Shown: positions 1 through 12,015, counted from the first letter of the stretch. The stretch: DNA of 64,000 nt from Heterohyrax brucei (GCA_028571685.1 CM053158.1:56636001-56700000); one strand, 5' to 3'. Translations and numbers: made by a program. Notes: generated by a model not told the origin, from the sequence alone.

Positions 1-370
1 GGAGGACGTTATATTGAGTGAAATGAATCAGTCACAAGAGGACAAGTATTGTATGAGACCACTATTACAAAAACTCAAGAAAAAGTTTACATACAGAAAA
101 AAAAATCTTTGATGGTTATTAGAGAGGAAAAGTTGGGGAGGTAAATCACTGACTAAATAGAAGACAAGTGGGGAGGGGTGACGGATAAGACAACACACAA
201 TATATGGAAATGAGCACAACTTGAGCAAGGTAAAATCACAGAAGCTTCCTAGACACATCCAAGCATCTTAGGAGACTGAGTAACTGGGCCTGAGGCCTGG
301 GGGCATGGTCTCAGGTGACATGGAGGTCAACTGGCATACCATAGTTCATAAAGAAAATGTTCAATAATAA
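1..370 (+). mobile_element. L1 3' UTR fragment, cut by window start
   Basis: The segment opens with the 'gagtgaaatgaatcagtcac' type sequence and 'acaagtattgtatgagaccact'. The same order of blocks occurs downstream of ORF2 in the full-length L1 at 49535-49860, including the 'ggcatggtctcaggtgacat' block. It is therefore a 3' UTR of the lineage-specific L1, plus orientation, with the rest lying outside the window. No ORF survives. Confidence 0.75.
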
Positions 371-1065
371 ATTTGTTCAAGAGTAGTGCCTCTGAAAAGG
401 GGAGAAGGGATGGACAAGGGATTTTCAAAGCAAAGGTAACGTTTTTTGTTTTTTGTTTTTCCCCTTAAACTAAGTGGTAGGCATACAGGTATTCATTGTA
501 GACTTTTTGAAAATACTTAACAATGTAAAACTTTTAAAGTGTTCTTGATTGTGAAACTACAGATAATACCACATTTGCCAAGTCAGTGAAATCACTTTTT
601 CAAGGTAATCTGAATCTGTTAAAGCTTTTTTTTTTTAAGTTAAAAAAGACCCTGTATTTTAATTTGTTTTTAACGGATATATTCAATGCATGAAAAACTA
701 GAAATTAAAGAAAAATCCCACAACCATCAATCATTTATGCTGAAAAATCTCATAGAAATAGGAAGCACATTTAGGTATTTAGCAATTAAGATTAGAATCT
801 ACATTCAGCTTCTATACAAACTATATCAGACAACTCAGAAGAAATGATGAGAAGGTATTTCGAAACAAGACAGCCGTAAAACAGGAAATAAGTGCAAAGG
901 TGAAAGGAAACCCGTAATTTAAGGTCAAACATGAACCAACCAGGCATGTAACATAAGGATGTTTGAAATAGATCTTAGAACAACAGTGTAAAGAAGTATG
1001 ATGCTCAAAAAATGAGCAACTGGAAGTTCAGTTGGTTTAAGTTGGACATTTTTGTAGCAACACAG
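371..1065. other. Unassigned AT-rich DNA
   Basis: I see no gene and no repeat I can name. There are short poly-T tracts near 447-470 and 626-640. The first 150 bases may be a decayed LINE 3' end. Confidence 0.4.
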
Positions 1066-1230
1066 AAACCCTGTTGGTGCAGTAGTTACACGTTACATCT
1101 GTTAACTAAAAGGCCAGCAGTTTGAGCCCACCAGGTGCTCTCTGGAAACTCTGTGGAGTAATTGTACTCTGTCCTGTAGGGTCACTGTGAGTCAGAATCA
1201 CCTTGATGGCAGTGAGTTTGGTTTTTTTTT
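1066..1230 (+). mobile_element. AfroSINE, short form
   Basis: This is a tRNA-derived SINE. It starts 'aaaccctgttggtgcagtag' (A-box region), has a B-box-like 'ggccagcagtttgagccc', the 'ctctggaaactctgtgg' body and the 'gtcactgtgagtcagaatca' tail, ending in a T-rich run. AfroSINEs are pol III-transcribed, non-coding and restricted to Afrotheria. The short form lacks the roughly 40-base insert before 'cttggaaact' that other copies in this window carry. Confidence 0.85.
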
Positions 1231-2954
1231 TCTTCTTCTTCTTCTTTTTGGTTTATCATGGCCAAGATTCCTTTGTTCTTGGTCTTTTTTAATTGCTCCT
1301 ATCTGTACCATGTTGCATCTTGTAGAAGCAAACTATGTAGACTCATTTGTGTGCTGTCATTCAATGGCAAACTAATACAAGGAAAAAAGTGTTGAGAAAT
1401 TCAAAATTTATCAAATTGTAACGTTTCTGCTGACTACCTGGGAGACCTAAAAGGGGGACAGAAATGCTGGTTGTGATGCGGTCAAGGAAAGAAACTAAGA
1501 TTTCTACAGCAAAGTACTTGTAGACATCTGTGAAATTGGTTGCGCACAGAAGGACAAATATCAACTTCTGCTGGTTGTACGGAAAATGAAAAAGCTATTT
1601 TTCCCAAACAACAAAACTAACAATTACCACATTGAACAGTACTCCCCTAAAAGGCAAAATACTTTCTAAGAGCACAAAATTAACTTGCCCTTGGTGTAAT
1701 ATAGCAACACTTCTACCCATGGTCGGAAATAGCAACACGTTTTCTGCTGATCAAATTTGCAACTTCTCTTGAAAAATATCTTGGGTTTTAGAATATGCAT
1801 ATTCATAAAATAAAAATAGCTTGATTCATTGGCACCCTGGGCCTAGAAGCAGAGGAATTTGGGGAGCCATATCCCTGAAGTTTCAAGAGAAAGAGCAGGG
1901 CTAGAAAACACCAGAGACTGAAAGGAAAACTCATGTCAGGTCTTTGGGAAGGACAGGAAGGTACAGATACTGACAGTGCAGTTGTGCTTGGGAAAGAACA
2001 TAGCTTTTCTACTTGGGGTACTGTAGGATGAACTTGGAAAACCCAGTTGCCTGACCCAGATGGTGAAGACTCTCACGTCTGCCAGTGTAGAGCTGAAGGT
2101 GTGCCTGGATGGGAGAGGGCTGGGATTCCAGCCAGGGAGACAGAAGTGAAGCTGGGCACGGGAGGGAGGCATCCTGATCTATTCTAACAGAGGTGCCCTT
2201 CAGCACAGGGTTCTTGCTTTCACAGTTAGCAACAGCCTGTAGAAAAGCAGGGGAATTTTCTGGACACTTTTTATTTATCCCTCCAGTTCCACCTACTGTC
2301 CACCTTTCTCTGTCTTTTTGTTTTATTTCGTTTTGTTTTGTTTTGTTCTTTGAGCCCAGAAAGGCTGAAGTCTTTGGACCTTGTTAAAGCAGATTCCAAA
2401 TGTACTGGCCAATATAACGCACTAGCAGGAGACCAGAAATTGAAGTGGAGGAATATTGGGTGTTTACTCCCCTTCAGGCTGTGGAGTGGCGGTGGTTGTG
2501 TTCTTCTGAGGCCACAGCTGCTGTCTGTTGGTGCTAACTACTCCTTGTCAGTGCTAGACCCGGGGTATTCCACTGTTATTTGCTTGTATGTTTTAACACT
2601 ACCCACACCTCTAGAACTACCTCTTCATAAAACTATGGTCAATTTTGAATGCTTTATTTGTTTCCTGCCAGGACCCTAGCTGATACGGTGAATTTCTCCT
2701 GGCTAAGAAATGAGGTTTATAAAGGCAATCTGAAGTGGAAGAAAGAGAGTAGTGGTGAGGATAAGAGAGAAGCCTCCAAGACAACATGCTGTTCTTGGTC
2801 CTTGGCTGTCCTCTAGGAAAGCTGCACTATCCACCTAAGCCAGATGGCTTAGGTTCTGGTGTTACAGAAATTAAGAAAATGACAGTGGGTATCATTGGGA
2901 GCTTGGAGATGGGATGTAATATGGAGTTAAGGAAAGAACACATGCTTGAAGGTC
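1231..2954. other. Unassigned DNA with a possible decayed LTR
   Basis: I recognise no gene. A GTTTT-rich run sits at 2318-2346. The stretch around 2400-2695 ends in 'caggaccctagctgatac', an ending seen in several ERVL-type LTRs, so a decayed LTR is possible but not shown. The short open frames here have no recognisable domain. Confidence 0.35.
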
Positions 2955-3070
2955 ACACAGAGCCTGCTCTGTCACTTAGCCATGTGATATATGGAAAGTT
3001 ACTTGACATCCGAGCATCAGCTTTTTTCATCTGTTCAAAAAGATAACAGTATGTATGTACTGGAGGATTT
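2955..3070 (+). repeat. MIR fragment
   Basis: The order 'tgtcacttagccatgtgata', 'aagttacttgacatc', 'catctgttcaaaaagataa' follows the conserved MIR core (ability to retain a 'gtgaccttgggcaagttact' and 'tcatctgtaaaatgg' pattern). It is diverged, as expected for this ancient tRNA-SINE. Confidence 0.55.
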
Positions 3071-3541
3071 GTGTTGGTTAATTTATGTAACAACAATAAT
3101 GCATCTGAGGCAGGCTGTAGAGCATGATGGATTCCAGGTCAACGTTAGCTCCCTTCTCTGCTTTGAAGAAGTAGGTCAAGCAAGACCATCACCGGCCACA
3201 CCTGGGAAAGCTGATACTTCAAGCAGGAAGAGGTGTTCAGTAGTATGTAGGAACTAGATCATTGCTTTGCAAATAAGAGGCTGTGCGTGGCACAAGGTGG
3301 AAGATGCCTATATGCTCAGACATCAGATTTCCTATCAGCAAAGTATTTCGGCCGGATTTGCTCTCCCAGAGGTGTTTGTTGCAACCTAGAAGTGGTCAGA
3401 GACTAGGACACAAGGAGAGGAACGTGCCCCCTTACCTTCCTAAAGGAAAAGATAGGAACCAATAAAAACGACAATAGTGTATAAAATCATTTGTAGCAGG
3501 AATGATATGCTGGTGAGCCATAGGCTAGATATATTAGCATA
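3071..3541. other. Unassigned DNA
   Basis: No gene or named repeat is seen. The right edge is the TA dinucleotide at 3540-3541 used by the mariner insertion. Confidence 0.4.
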
Positions 3542-4852
3542 TGAGGTCTGATAATTAAGTCCATGAACTCATCCAAGAAAAACTGCTACATACCTCATTG
3601 CTGACTATCACTATGGCCACCTCTGAAGTACTCCTATTGGGAAGCTATTCACTGATGCCAATGCCTAGTCCACCCTTCAAAGTGATTTTGGAAACTCTGT
3701 TTCTGGAATGGCCATCAGAGCTGTCATCATATTACCCATGATGTCCTGCCTGTCATCAAAATGTCTTCCTTTCTTTGGGTAGAGAAAAAATGTCACTGGA
3801 GGTCAGAACAGGTAGGCAGTGAGGGTGTTCAAATACGGTTGTTTGTTTACTGGCTAAAAACTCCATCACAAACAGTGCCATGTCAGCTGGTGTGTTGTCA
3901 TTATGCAAGAGCCATGAGTTGTTGGCAAAAAGTTCAGGCTGTTTTCACCTATCCTTTTTCACATAGCCTTTTCAGCACTTCCAGATAGTAAGCTGTTAAC
4001 TGTTTACTACTGGTAACTGGTTAACTATTTGTTCCATTGGTACAAATTCATAAAGAACAATCCTTTTGATATCAAAAAAGGTTAGCAACATCATTTTGAC
4101 TCTTGATTTGGACTGACGTAACTTCTTTGGTCATGCAGAATTCGCTGACTTCCGTTGTGCACTTTGACGCTTTGTTCCAGGGTCGTATTGGTGCATCCAT
4201 GCTTCATCACCAGTGATAACGTGCCCCCAAATATCATTTTGCTTCTCCAAAAGGTCTTGGCAAACTTGAGCTCTCCTTTGTTTTTGTTCATTGGTGAGCT
4301 CCTTCAGGACCATTTTTGTACACATCTTTCTCATGCCAAGGTTCTCAGTTAAGATTTTCCTTACTGTTTCTCTATTGATGTTTATTTGATCTGCTATGCG
4401 TCTTACAACAAGCTGATGATTTTGCTACACAATTCAATGAATTTTTGGAGCTTCTTTGTCAGTTCTGTTCATTACTGGCTGCCCTGACCTCTCTTCATCA
4501 GTGAGGCTTTCCCTCCCTCAGAAAAATATTTAATCCATTTGTACTCTGCTGTTTTCCTCATGGCATCATCTCCATACACTTGGACCAAGATGTCCCTGAT
4601 TTTAGTTGCACTCTTGGTGAAGCTGAACAAGAAATTTAATGTTTGTTCATTGCTCTAATTCAAATTCTGAGATTCTCACTACAGCACACAACAATAATGA
4701 ACACCACTCAGTAAAACACCGGCACATGTCAACACAAAGACAGGTGTAAGGTGTTGATATACCAAGGTTATGAAACATTACCAAGTTGTTCATACAAGGC
4801 TGCCAACGTAAGTACATGGTGGCAAGTTAGCGAGTGCAATTCTCGGACCTCG
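3542..4852 (-). mobile_element. mariner DNA transposon, nearly full length
   Basis: The element is about 1.3 kb, the normal mariner size. Its ends form an imperfect terminal inverted repeat: 'tgaggtctgataattaagtc' at the left, and the complement of the right end reads 'cgaggtccgagaattgc'. TA dinucleotides flank it at 3540-3541 and 4853-4854, the known mariner target duplication. The minus strand encodes mariner transposase pieces (see next entry). It is related to the copy at 57667-58877, which lies on the other strand. Confidence 0.85.
3640..4660 (-). pseudogene. mariner transposase pseudogene
   Basis: The best preserved part is at 4131-4334 on the minus strand. It reads through the conserved block 'KELTNEQKQRRAQVCQDLLE' and then 'VITGDEAW', which holds the first catalytic aspartate of the mariner DDD triad. 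Upstream on the minus strand are the 'FSEG' and helix-turn-helix regions, broken by stops and frameshifts. Transposases of this family cut and paste the element at TA sites. No continuous frame of the usual about 340 codons exists, so the gene is dead. Confidence 0.8.
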
Positions 4853-4854
4853 TA

Positions 4855-5255
4855 TGTATTTTGTATGACTAGAGTAGTCAAATAATTTCACATTATTTGA
4901 TACTCTTTTTCATAATATTTGACCCCTTTCAGTCAGGAGACTGACTAAAAATCAGTTTCTCCTGAAGATCTGACCATGCTCCCTCCCCTACCACCCAACT
5001 TCTTGCAAGGTAGTAGTAGCTAAACCAAGCAACTACTGCCCCCTTAGAGAGGACATGCAGCCTCCTTCATGGTCCTCACCTGGCCTACTTCACTCAGGTA
5101 TGTAACATGCCAGGTTTCTGGAGATATCTGAGTGTCTGACACATGATAAATTAAGAAATGTGAGCTTAATATTAATGTTCTGCAATAGCCTTTAAAATAT
5201 CTCTGATTTTTATTAAAATAGAAAATAAAAATAGAAACCAAGAGCACATTGGCAT
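4855..5255. other. Unassigned DNA
   Basis: There is a short AT-rich stretch just right of the mariner followed by ordinary-looking sequence. I see no gene or named repeat. Confidence 0.4.
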
Positions 5256-5414
5256 AAACCCAAAAAAAAACACTGCTGTTGAGTCGGGTCCAACTGAAGA
5301 GTTGGCCAGAATAGAACTACTCCCAAGAGTTTCCAAAGAGCACCTGGTGGACTTCAACTGCCAACTTTTTGGTTAGCAGATGTAGCAGTTAACCCACTTT
5401 ACCGCCAGGGTTTG
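5256..5414 (-). mobile_element. AfroSINE, short form
   Basis: The reverse-complement order is 'aaaccc...cactgctgttgagtc' tail, 'gagtttccaaagagcacctg' body, 'ttggttagcagatgtagcag' and 'cgccagggttt' head. It is full length. The tail reads 'gctgttgagtcgggtcc'. Confidence 0.85.
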
Positions 5415-5499
5415 GTATAATACAACTGACAATTGACTGAAATGACAATTCAGATGCCATGTTTGCCAGCAAAAATTTGATTGTGTCCATTTTTGCACC

Positions 5500-5995
5500 C
5501 ATCATAGATTGAATTTGTGTTCCCCAAAATATAAGTATAAAAATGGATGTGGCGTTTTGGCTGGGCCATGATTCCCAGTATTGTGTGAGGTTCCTGTGTC
5601 CTGTAAACCCTGCCTCTGTGATGTTAATGAGGGAGGATGGGTGGCAGTTGAGTTGCTAGGACTGGACTCAATGCATGGGACTGCATTGTGGTAGCTTCTT
5701 GGGACATAAAAGAAAAGGACGCAGGTGCAGACTTGGGAATCTTGTACCATAAAGAAAGAAAGCAATGCCAGGAGCTGAGCGTGTCTTTTGGAAAGAACCA
5801 GAGTCCCTGTGCCTCAGAAACTTCCAGTCCAGGGAAAGACTGATGACAAGGACCTTCTTCTAGAGCCAGCAGAAAAGGCTTTCCCCTGGAGGTAACATTC
5901 TGAATTTGGACTTTAGCTTATCAGGCTGTGACAAATAAAATTTCCCTTTTTAAAGCTATCCACTTATAGTAAAGCAGCACTGGATGACTGAGATA
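5500..5995 (+). mobile_element. MaLR-type solo LTR
   Basis: It starts 'catagattgaatttgtgttc' and ends 'aaagctatccacttatagta...agcagcactggatgactgag', the layout of MLT1/MST-type LTRs of the non-autonomous ERVL-MaLR group. About 500 bp long and non-coding. A TATA-like 'gacataaaagaaaagg' lies at about 5704. It is homologous to the LTRs at 28496, 33357 and 36181. Confidence 0.7.
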
Positions 5996-6419
5996 ACATC
6001 ATTGGTGAACTCTGGAGGATCCCCAATGAACAACTGTATTATTTTGAAAAGTAATAAAAGAAAGTTACCAAATGAGGTACCCAAGCATTCCAAATACCAA
6101 ATGAGATACTAAATATCTCCAGGTACTAAACAGTTCCAGGTAGCTGAATAGTTAAGTCACCTTTATGGAAGTATTCTAATCATTGCAAAAAAAAAAAAGG
6201 GGGGGATGGATAAAGAAAAGAAAAAAAAAGATGGAATTTAAATATCATCATTTTATAACACTTAAAAAACTAATGATTTGGATATTAAGCATCACTAGTC
6301 ATTAACGTCACAAAATAAGGCAAAACCAGGCAGTATGGGTCTTGGATGGTTATAGTCAGTATCACTTACAAAGTACTCTTTATTTTTTTCCCCCTATGAT
6401 GTTTCTTTCTACTAAGATA
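5996..6419. other. Unassigned DNA with A/G-rich run
   Basis: A purine run (poly-A then poly-G, 6185-6235) stands out. Otherwise I see no gene or repeat. Confidence 0.4.
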
Positions 6420-7000
6420 AAAACTGAATCTAATCTATTCTCTGACTTTAGCAACCAATTTACAGGAAGTACAAGGGACAGAGGAACAAGGTACATGATA
6501 TCACTTGGAGACGTAACCAGCAAAATCCAATGCAAGGAAACAAGTAAATACCAAGGAAAAAATAAGAGAGAGTGAGGGACATCTTTGGATTTAGGAGACT
6601 TGAGGCAAATCAACTGTTAATAACATGTGGACCTTATTTGGAACTTGATTCAAGTAAACTATTAAAAACAAATATAAATTCATGACATTATCAGGGACAT
6701 TTGGATATTGACAGAATATTTGATGATATCCAGGAAGCAGTCTTATTTATTTAATATAAGAATTAAACCAGTGTTTTGCTTTTAAAAAGACTCTTTTTTT
6801 TTTTTAAGATATAGGAATACTTGTACATGACATGACATAATATCTGGAATTTATAAAAATACAGTTGAAGCAAAGTTGGCTACGAGTTGATAATTGTTAA
6901 TGTTGAGTGACGGGTACATTTGTGTTCATTGTAGTATTTTCTATACTTCTGTATTTGCTTTCAATTTCTGAAAATACAGTTTTGAATGTCTTTTATTCCT
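6420..7000 (+). mobile_element. Old L1M-type 3' end
   Basis: The order 'gtggaccttatttggaactt', 'tgatgatatccaggaa', 'gacatgacataatatctgga', 'gagttgataattgttaatgt' and 'gacgggtacatttgtgttca' follows mammal-wide L1MB/L1MC 3' UTRs. There is no coding. An internal poly-T at 6795 adds local slippage. Confidence 0.65.
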
Positions 7001-7276
7001 CCTTGATAAACAATAACTGTGTCTCTCCAACAGACCAAGCCCATTTCTGTCTCTCCCTATCTTCTCTCTCCTCCCCTCTTTTTCTCCGTATAACCTGATA
7101 GAAGATGGGTGGGCTCACCAATGTCAGAGAACAAGAAAAATAACTGGCCTGGAAGGATTGGCACACTTTAGTCCTTCACACTTCAGAGTTTTTGCCCTAT
7201 CTCACATACATTTTTAAAATATTTTCTTTAAAAATTCTTTAGCTCTGTTTTAAATTGACTCTTTAGAATTTGCCCT

Positions 7277-7487
7277 AACCAAAAAAAAAAAAAAAAAGCC
7301 CATTGCCATGCAGTTAATTCTGACTCATAGCAACCCTGTAGGACAGAGTAGAACTGCCCATAGAATTTCAAAGGGTGTAATCTTTATGGGGCCTATTGCT
7401 AGGTCTTTTTTCCTTTGGAGATTCTACTGGATTCAAACTGCTGACCTTTCAGTTAGTGACCCAGCATTTAATCACTATGACACCAAG
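7277..7487 (-). mobile_element. AfroSINE, long form
   Basis: The tail 'ttaattctgactcatagcaa' and head 'tcactatgacaccaag' are present in reverse order. Between them lies 'gggtgtaatctttatggggc...ggagattctactgg', which is the extra internal segment of the long form. The tail is preceded by a 17-base A run. Confidence 0.75.
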
Positions 7488-7540
7488 TATCCTAAAGACA
7501 CTACTCATAGATTCAAAGGTTTTAGTACAACTGTCAAAAT

Positions 7541-7692
7541 CCAAACCAAACCCATTACTGTTGAGTCAATTCTGACTCATAGCAACCCTGTGGAAAAGAG
7601 TAGAACTTCCCCAGAGTTTCCAAGGAGTATGTAGTGGATTTGAACCACCAACCTTTTGGTTAGCACTTAACCACTAGACCACCAGGGTTTCC
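7541..7692 (-). mobile_element. AfroSINE, short form
   Basis: Complete and well preserved, from 'ccaaacccattactg' to 'accaccagggtttcc'. It lies 54 bases from the preceding copy in the same orientation. The two differ in length class, so they are two insertions and not a local duplication. Confidence 0.88.
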
Positions 7693-7898
7693 ATAAAATT
7701 GTTAAGACAAATTAAAATGAATTCCTAGACACTGAAATAAAATACACTTATTCCTGTACTTCTTTAAATCAAATTTCATTTTCCCAGAAAATACTCTAGG
7801 ATGCTCTGGGAGATAATGCACAAGCTTAAGTGATAGTTGTGATTGTGGATCAAGACAGGTAGGCCCCAAACCCCCTCAAAAAAAAAAAATGAAGTCAT

Positions 7899-8280
7899 TG
7901 TAATGGGCTGAATTGAGTCCTCCCAAATATTTGTTGAAATCCTAGTTCCTATACTTGCGGATACAATACTGCTTGGAAATATGGTTTTTTTGGGCTATGT
8001 CAGTTAGATCGTACCCAAGCAGGCTAGGTTCTAAGTCTAATCACTTCTGAATTACAAAAAGAGCAGATTAGACACAGAGATACACACACACAGAGACATC
8101 ACCCGAGGTTCCTCTAAAAACCATGAAAGCAGGAAACGCCTGGGACTACATACAATGAAGGAATCAGATGAGACTTTGATTTGGATTTTGAGCCTCCAAA
8201 GCTATGAGGAAGTCAATTTCTGTTCTGTAAAGTTATCCACTTAGGGTATTTCTGTTACAGCAGCACTGGAGACTGATTTA
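7899..8280 (+). mobile_element. MaLR-type solo LTR, diverged
   Basis: The start 'taatgggctgaattgagtcc' and the end 'agttatccacttagggtatt...gcagcactggagactgattt' match the MLT1-like LTR pattern. It is shorter and more diverged than the other MaLR LTRs here. It contains the 'attagacacagagatacaca' block typical of MLT1/MST. Confidence 0.65.
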
Positions 8281-9610
8281 GTCATACTGTACTCTCCTTT
8301 TTCTGCTCTAACTATCAAAAGTCTAATAAATGGCAGAATTAGAATCTCTTATGCCTGCAAGGCAGCAGTTTGACCTATATCTGAATTTCCAAGAGAAACT
8401 GTGTCTGCTTTAATGTGCAGATTCCTTGGGGTATTAGAAAGCTGAACCATTGTCCTGGGTGCCCAACAAATGAGGGAGGCATGAATACATGTTTGCTTCT
8501 TGAGAGATGTTTCAGGGGCTAGCTGAAAAGAAGAATTGGATTCATTTTGCTATGAATTTATCTGAAACAGGAACTCTGCATCAATTGATCACAGAGGATA
8601 GCATTTCATTTCTGAATACAGTCATGTAAAAATCAATGCATATATAAATGCAGCGATCCATTTCAACCATGTGTTGAGTCTTGGTTTCTCTTTCACCTCC
8701 TAGACTGAGTTTTCTTTCATTGGATCAGTGTATTAGAGACTTTGAGAATAATATACAGACAGAGAAGAGTGAAAGTTTGGGCTCTGATTAAATCTTGTAG
8801 AATGGGGTGAATTATAATTCTCGGTTTCATTAGCCTTTGGGATGCAACAGGACCAGCATCTGAATGATTATAAGAAAATAAATTCACCACTAAATTGGTC
8901 AGAAGCTATGACTACTGTTAAAAGCTGAGCATTTACCTCTGAGGACTCCATGAAATCCATGAAATCCATGTAAGGAAATGTTTTGGGAAACTGAATGATT
9001 GTTGAATACTGAAACTTTATAAAAAGCAACCAGGAAAACTTCTATAAATGCACCCTGCTTTTAAGTTAGTCCTAAAATAATGAATTCCAATTTCCAGCCT
9101 TTTTAGGCTATTTTATTTCAAAGAATGTGATGAATGTTGCAATATCACTTTTTACTCTGGTGTAAAAAAATATTATTCTCTGTAGATGTTGTAACATAAA
9201 ACAAAAATGCTTTTATTACCAGTAGCAGTGATGTGACAAGCTTGATAAACGTGAGTTTAAGATTTCTTTGGGTTTTGGCATCCCTTCACACTTATTTTCA
9301 AGTTACTAATAGATTCTGTAGGTTTGACTAGCCATCATTTAAGAGTGTCAGTTAAGTCTGAAATGACAGAAAAGTAAAAATGTTCTTAAATGTCCAATTT
9401 TTCTCTTTTCCCTGACCGAGTTACTAATGACTAAAAGTAGTATCTTTTATTCATGTTGTCTGAGTGATGAAACAGTCATTGCCAAATGATGAATATCACG
9501 CAAAGATATTCTCATTTAACATTCTTGAAAAAACTTTCAACAGGAAGCTGGAGGCCCTGGTTTGGTTTTTTAAAAACAAACTTGGATTGATAGGTAAATT
9601 TTTCCAACTG
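8281..9610. other. Repeat-poor unassigned stretch
   Basis: At 1.3 kb this is one of the longest stretches here without a repeat I recognise. A three-copy 'atgaaatcc' tandem lies at 8950-8972. No gene is supported. Confidence 0.4.
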
Positions 9611-9783
9611 CAAAAAACAAAACAAACAAAAAACTGCCATCAAGCCATTTCCCACTCATAATGACCCTATAGAGCAGAGTAGAACTGCCCCATAGAGTTT
9701 CTGAGTAGCACTTGGTGGATTCAAACTGCCAACCTTTAGGTTAGCAGTCATAGCACTTAAACACTGCACCTCCAGTGTTTTCC
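9611..9783 (-). mobile_element. AfroSINE, short form
   Basis: The A-rich start 'caaaaaacaaaacaaac' is followed by the tail 'catcaagccatttcccactc' and the body 'agagtttctgagtagcactt', ending 'cctccagtgttttcc'. It is full length but diverged in the tRNA-like head. Confidence 0.82.
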
Positions 9784-9870
9784 AGCTGAGGGGGCCTTAA
9801 ATATCTCTCTTGTAAAACCCCATTGCATTGGATGAAAACTGCTACAAATGGGTTGGCTTGTAGGCTAATT

Positions 9871-9995
9871 CGGGAGAAAGATGTTGAGAATATGCTTCTG
9901 TAAAGATCTGCAGCCTTGCATATCCCATGGGCAGTTCTATTCTATTCTTATAGGGTTGCTGTAGAATCAACTTGACAGCGTAGATTTGGTTTGGT
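9871..9995 (+). mobile_element. AfroSINE, long form, 5' truncated
   Basis: It starts in the long-form insert ('cgggagaaagatgttgagaa', 'gcttctgtaaagatctgcag') and runs through 'cccatgggcagttctattct' to the tail 'gaatcaacttgacagcg'. The tRNA-like head is missing. Confidence 0.75.
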
Positions 9996-10340
9996 ACAGG
10001 CTAATTAATACACTGAAAATCAAAACACGGTTTTACTGTTTTCCTTAAACCTTGGAAGTTTCTCAAATGATGTCAGGTGGGAGGATGCCGAGATGTAAAT
10101 TGTTAAAGACAAAACAGTCCTCTGTTTCCCAGTCACTATGTTCTTTGAAACTCTGTGATCATATTTGAAATACCATATAATAGGCATGTTAGTGATCTTT
10201 CTGGTCTGATTACCACCAATTTTGACAAGTAAATAATCAGATTCCTAGGGATTCTTTGAAGTTGGAGTTTAACTCTTAATATTTTGAATTGCCTTTTGAC
10301 AAAACATGATTTTTCCAAAGAATAGTCCCAAAGAAATGGT
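9996..10340. other. Unassigned DNA
   Basis: No gene or recognisable repeat is seen between two SINEs. Confidence 0.4.
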
Positions 10341-10495
10341 AAAAACCTCGTTCTGTCAAGTCAGTTCCAACTCACACAGACCTGACTAGACAGAGTAGAA
10401 CTGCCCTATGGAGTTTCCAAGGAGCAGCTGGTAGATTCAAACTGCTAACCTTTTGGTTAGCAACCTAGCTCTAAACAACTGTGCCACTAGGGTTC
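10341..10495 (-). mobile_element. AfroSINE, short form
   Basis: It is full length, from 'aaaacctcgttctgtcaagt' to 'gtgccactagggttcc'. The B-box complement reads 'agattcaaactgctaacc'. Confidence 0.85.
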
Positions 10496-10539
10496 CAAAA
10501 CATTAGACATCCCAGAACTTGTACAAAGCAATATTTGTC

Positions 10540-10690
10540 ATTCTCAGAACTTTTCCTTCATTCCTTTTCTAATTTATGCAAAAAATATTTTTTAAGTTTA
10601 ATCTATATGCTCAGCACTAGGTTAGACACAGGAACAACAGTGATGAACAAGGCGGGCAGGCCTCCCTTCCTACACACACTGTATTCCAGT
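10540..10690 (+). repeat. Ancient L2/MIR3-like fragment
   Basis: The phrase 'atatgctcagcactaggtta' followed by 'gaacaacagtgatgaacaag' resembles the widespread old-LINE 3' pattern ending in 'aacagtgaacaa'. The family is not certain. Confidence 0.4.
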
Positions 10691-10855
10691 AAACCAAAAC
10701 AAACTCACTCTGCCATGTCGACTCCAATTCATAGCAACCCTGCAGAGAGAGTAAAACTAACACCCATAGAATTTCCAAGGAGCACCTGGCAGATTTGAAC
10801 TGCTGATGTTTTGGCTTGCAGCTGTAGCATTAATCACTACGCCACCAAAGTTTCC
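10691..10855 (-). mobile_element. AfroSINE, short form
   Basis: It runs from 'aaaccaaaacaaactcactc' to 'acgccaccaaagtttcc'. The tail retains a CpG ('catgtcgactccaattc'), a site where most copies here show decay. Confidence 0.85.
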
Positions 10856-11129
10856 AAAACACTCTGGTTAGATGCCATAAAGTAGGTGGCAATTCCTTAG
10901 CTGCATCCTTCACCCAAGGGCCTCTCCCCTCCTTGTCAAGGGGAGTGCTAACCTTCTCTCCTTTCGTACAACACATATTCCAATAGAGATTTAAAGAATG
11001 AATAAGAAATAAGGTAGTTTGACCTACTAAGAGAATGACAGAAAGGGGCAGGAGGAAGGGGTGCTACTTTAGAAAGGAGGATCAGCAAAAGACTTGATGT
11101 TCACGAGTGTGGTGTTCAAAGGGTGTTAG

Positions 11130-11490
11130 GTGAGCCAGCAGCACGTGTATCTCCTAAGATCTTAGTGGAAATGCAAATTCTCATGCCCCACCCAGAACCT
11201 AAACACCAGTTTCTGTCAAGCTGATTCTGACTCATGGCCACTGTGTGTGTCTCAGAGTAGAACTTGCTCAACAGGTTTTTAATTAGCTGGTGGATCTACA
11301 AGTTTCACCTCCGGATGAACTTTGAACCTCCAACCTTTTGGTTATCCAAGCATGTTAGCTGTTTATACCACCCAGGGAACTCAAATCTGCTAAATCAAAA
11401 ACTCGGAAAGTGGGGCCTAGTCATCTTTTTAACAAACTTTCCTGTTAGTTTTGATGAACCATTGTTTCTGAGAACCACTGTTCTTGAGTA
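11130..11490. mobile_element. hAT-Charlie MITE split by a SINE
   Basis: The left part, 'tgagccagcagcacg...gtggaaatgcaaattctcat', and the right part, 'aagtggggcctagtcat...ctgagaaccactgtt', are the two halves of a MER5B/MER3-like non-autonomous element. It ends in the hAT-Charlie signature 'gagaaccactg'. The AfroSINE at 11200-11380 sits between the halves, so it inserted into the MITE. Confidence 0.6.
11200..11380 (-). mobile_element. AfroSINE inside a hAT MITE
   Basis: The tail 'gctgattctgactcatggcc' and head 'caaccttttggttatccaag' are clear. The middle is disturbed by extra sequence around 11275-11320. It interrupts the MITE described in the previous entry and so post-dates it. Confidence 0.72.
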
Positions 11491-12015
11491 ACAGTTGACC
11501 CTCTCTTGGCTACACAATCCATCCAACCTGTTTTTTTGCCCCTTTTTACAGAAATTCCACAAATGAGTCTAATTCCTTCTCTCATAGTCTCTCTTGATCC
11601 CACTCCAACCCAGGTCATGTCTGCACCACTCCATTAAAACTGTTCAGTGCAAAATCTAAGATGACCTCACACTGGTAAATCCAAAGGATTCCCCAACCTT
11701 CTTTGACTTGAGCTATTCACAAGTGACCATGCTTTTCTTCTTGTATTTCCTTCCATTGGTTTCCTTGTCTTTCTAATTGATTGTTCTTATTGATTTCCCC
11801 TTATGTGCTTCATCTTTAATTATACAGTGCCCCAGAGCTTAGACCTAGAATCTCTTCTTTATTTTTATCGTTTTCTCAAGGATATCATTTAGTTACACAG
11901 CCTTAAATGCCACTGAATGCTATCAACACCCAAACTTAGATCTCTGTCTTAGACCTGTCCTGAAAATTTAGAGTCTCCCTTTTCCACATGGTTCTCTAAT
12001 ATGCATCTTAAACTT

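Noticed and set aside
8949..8972. Triplicated 'atgaaatcc' as a functional tandem motif
   Set aside because: Three short units without conservation data are within chance and replication slippage.
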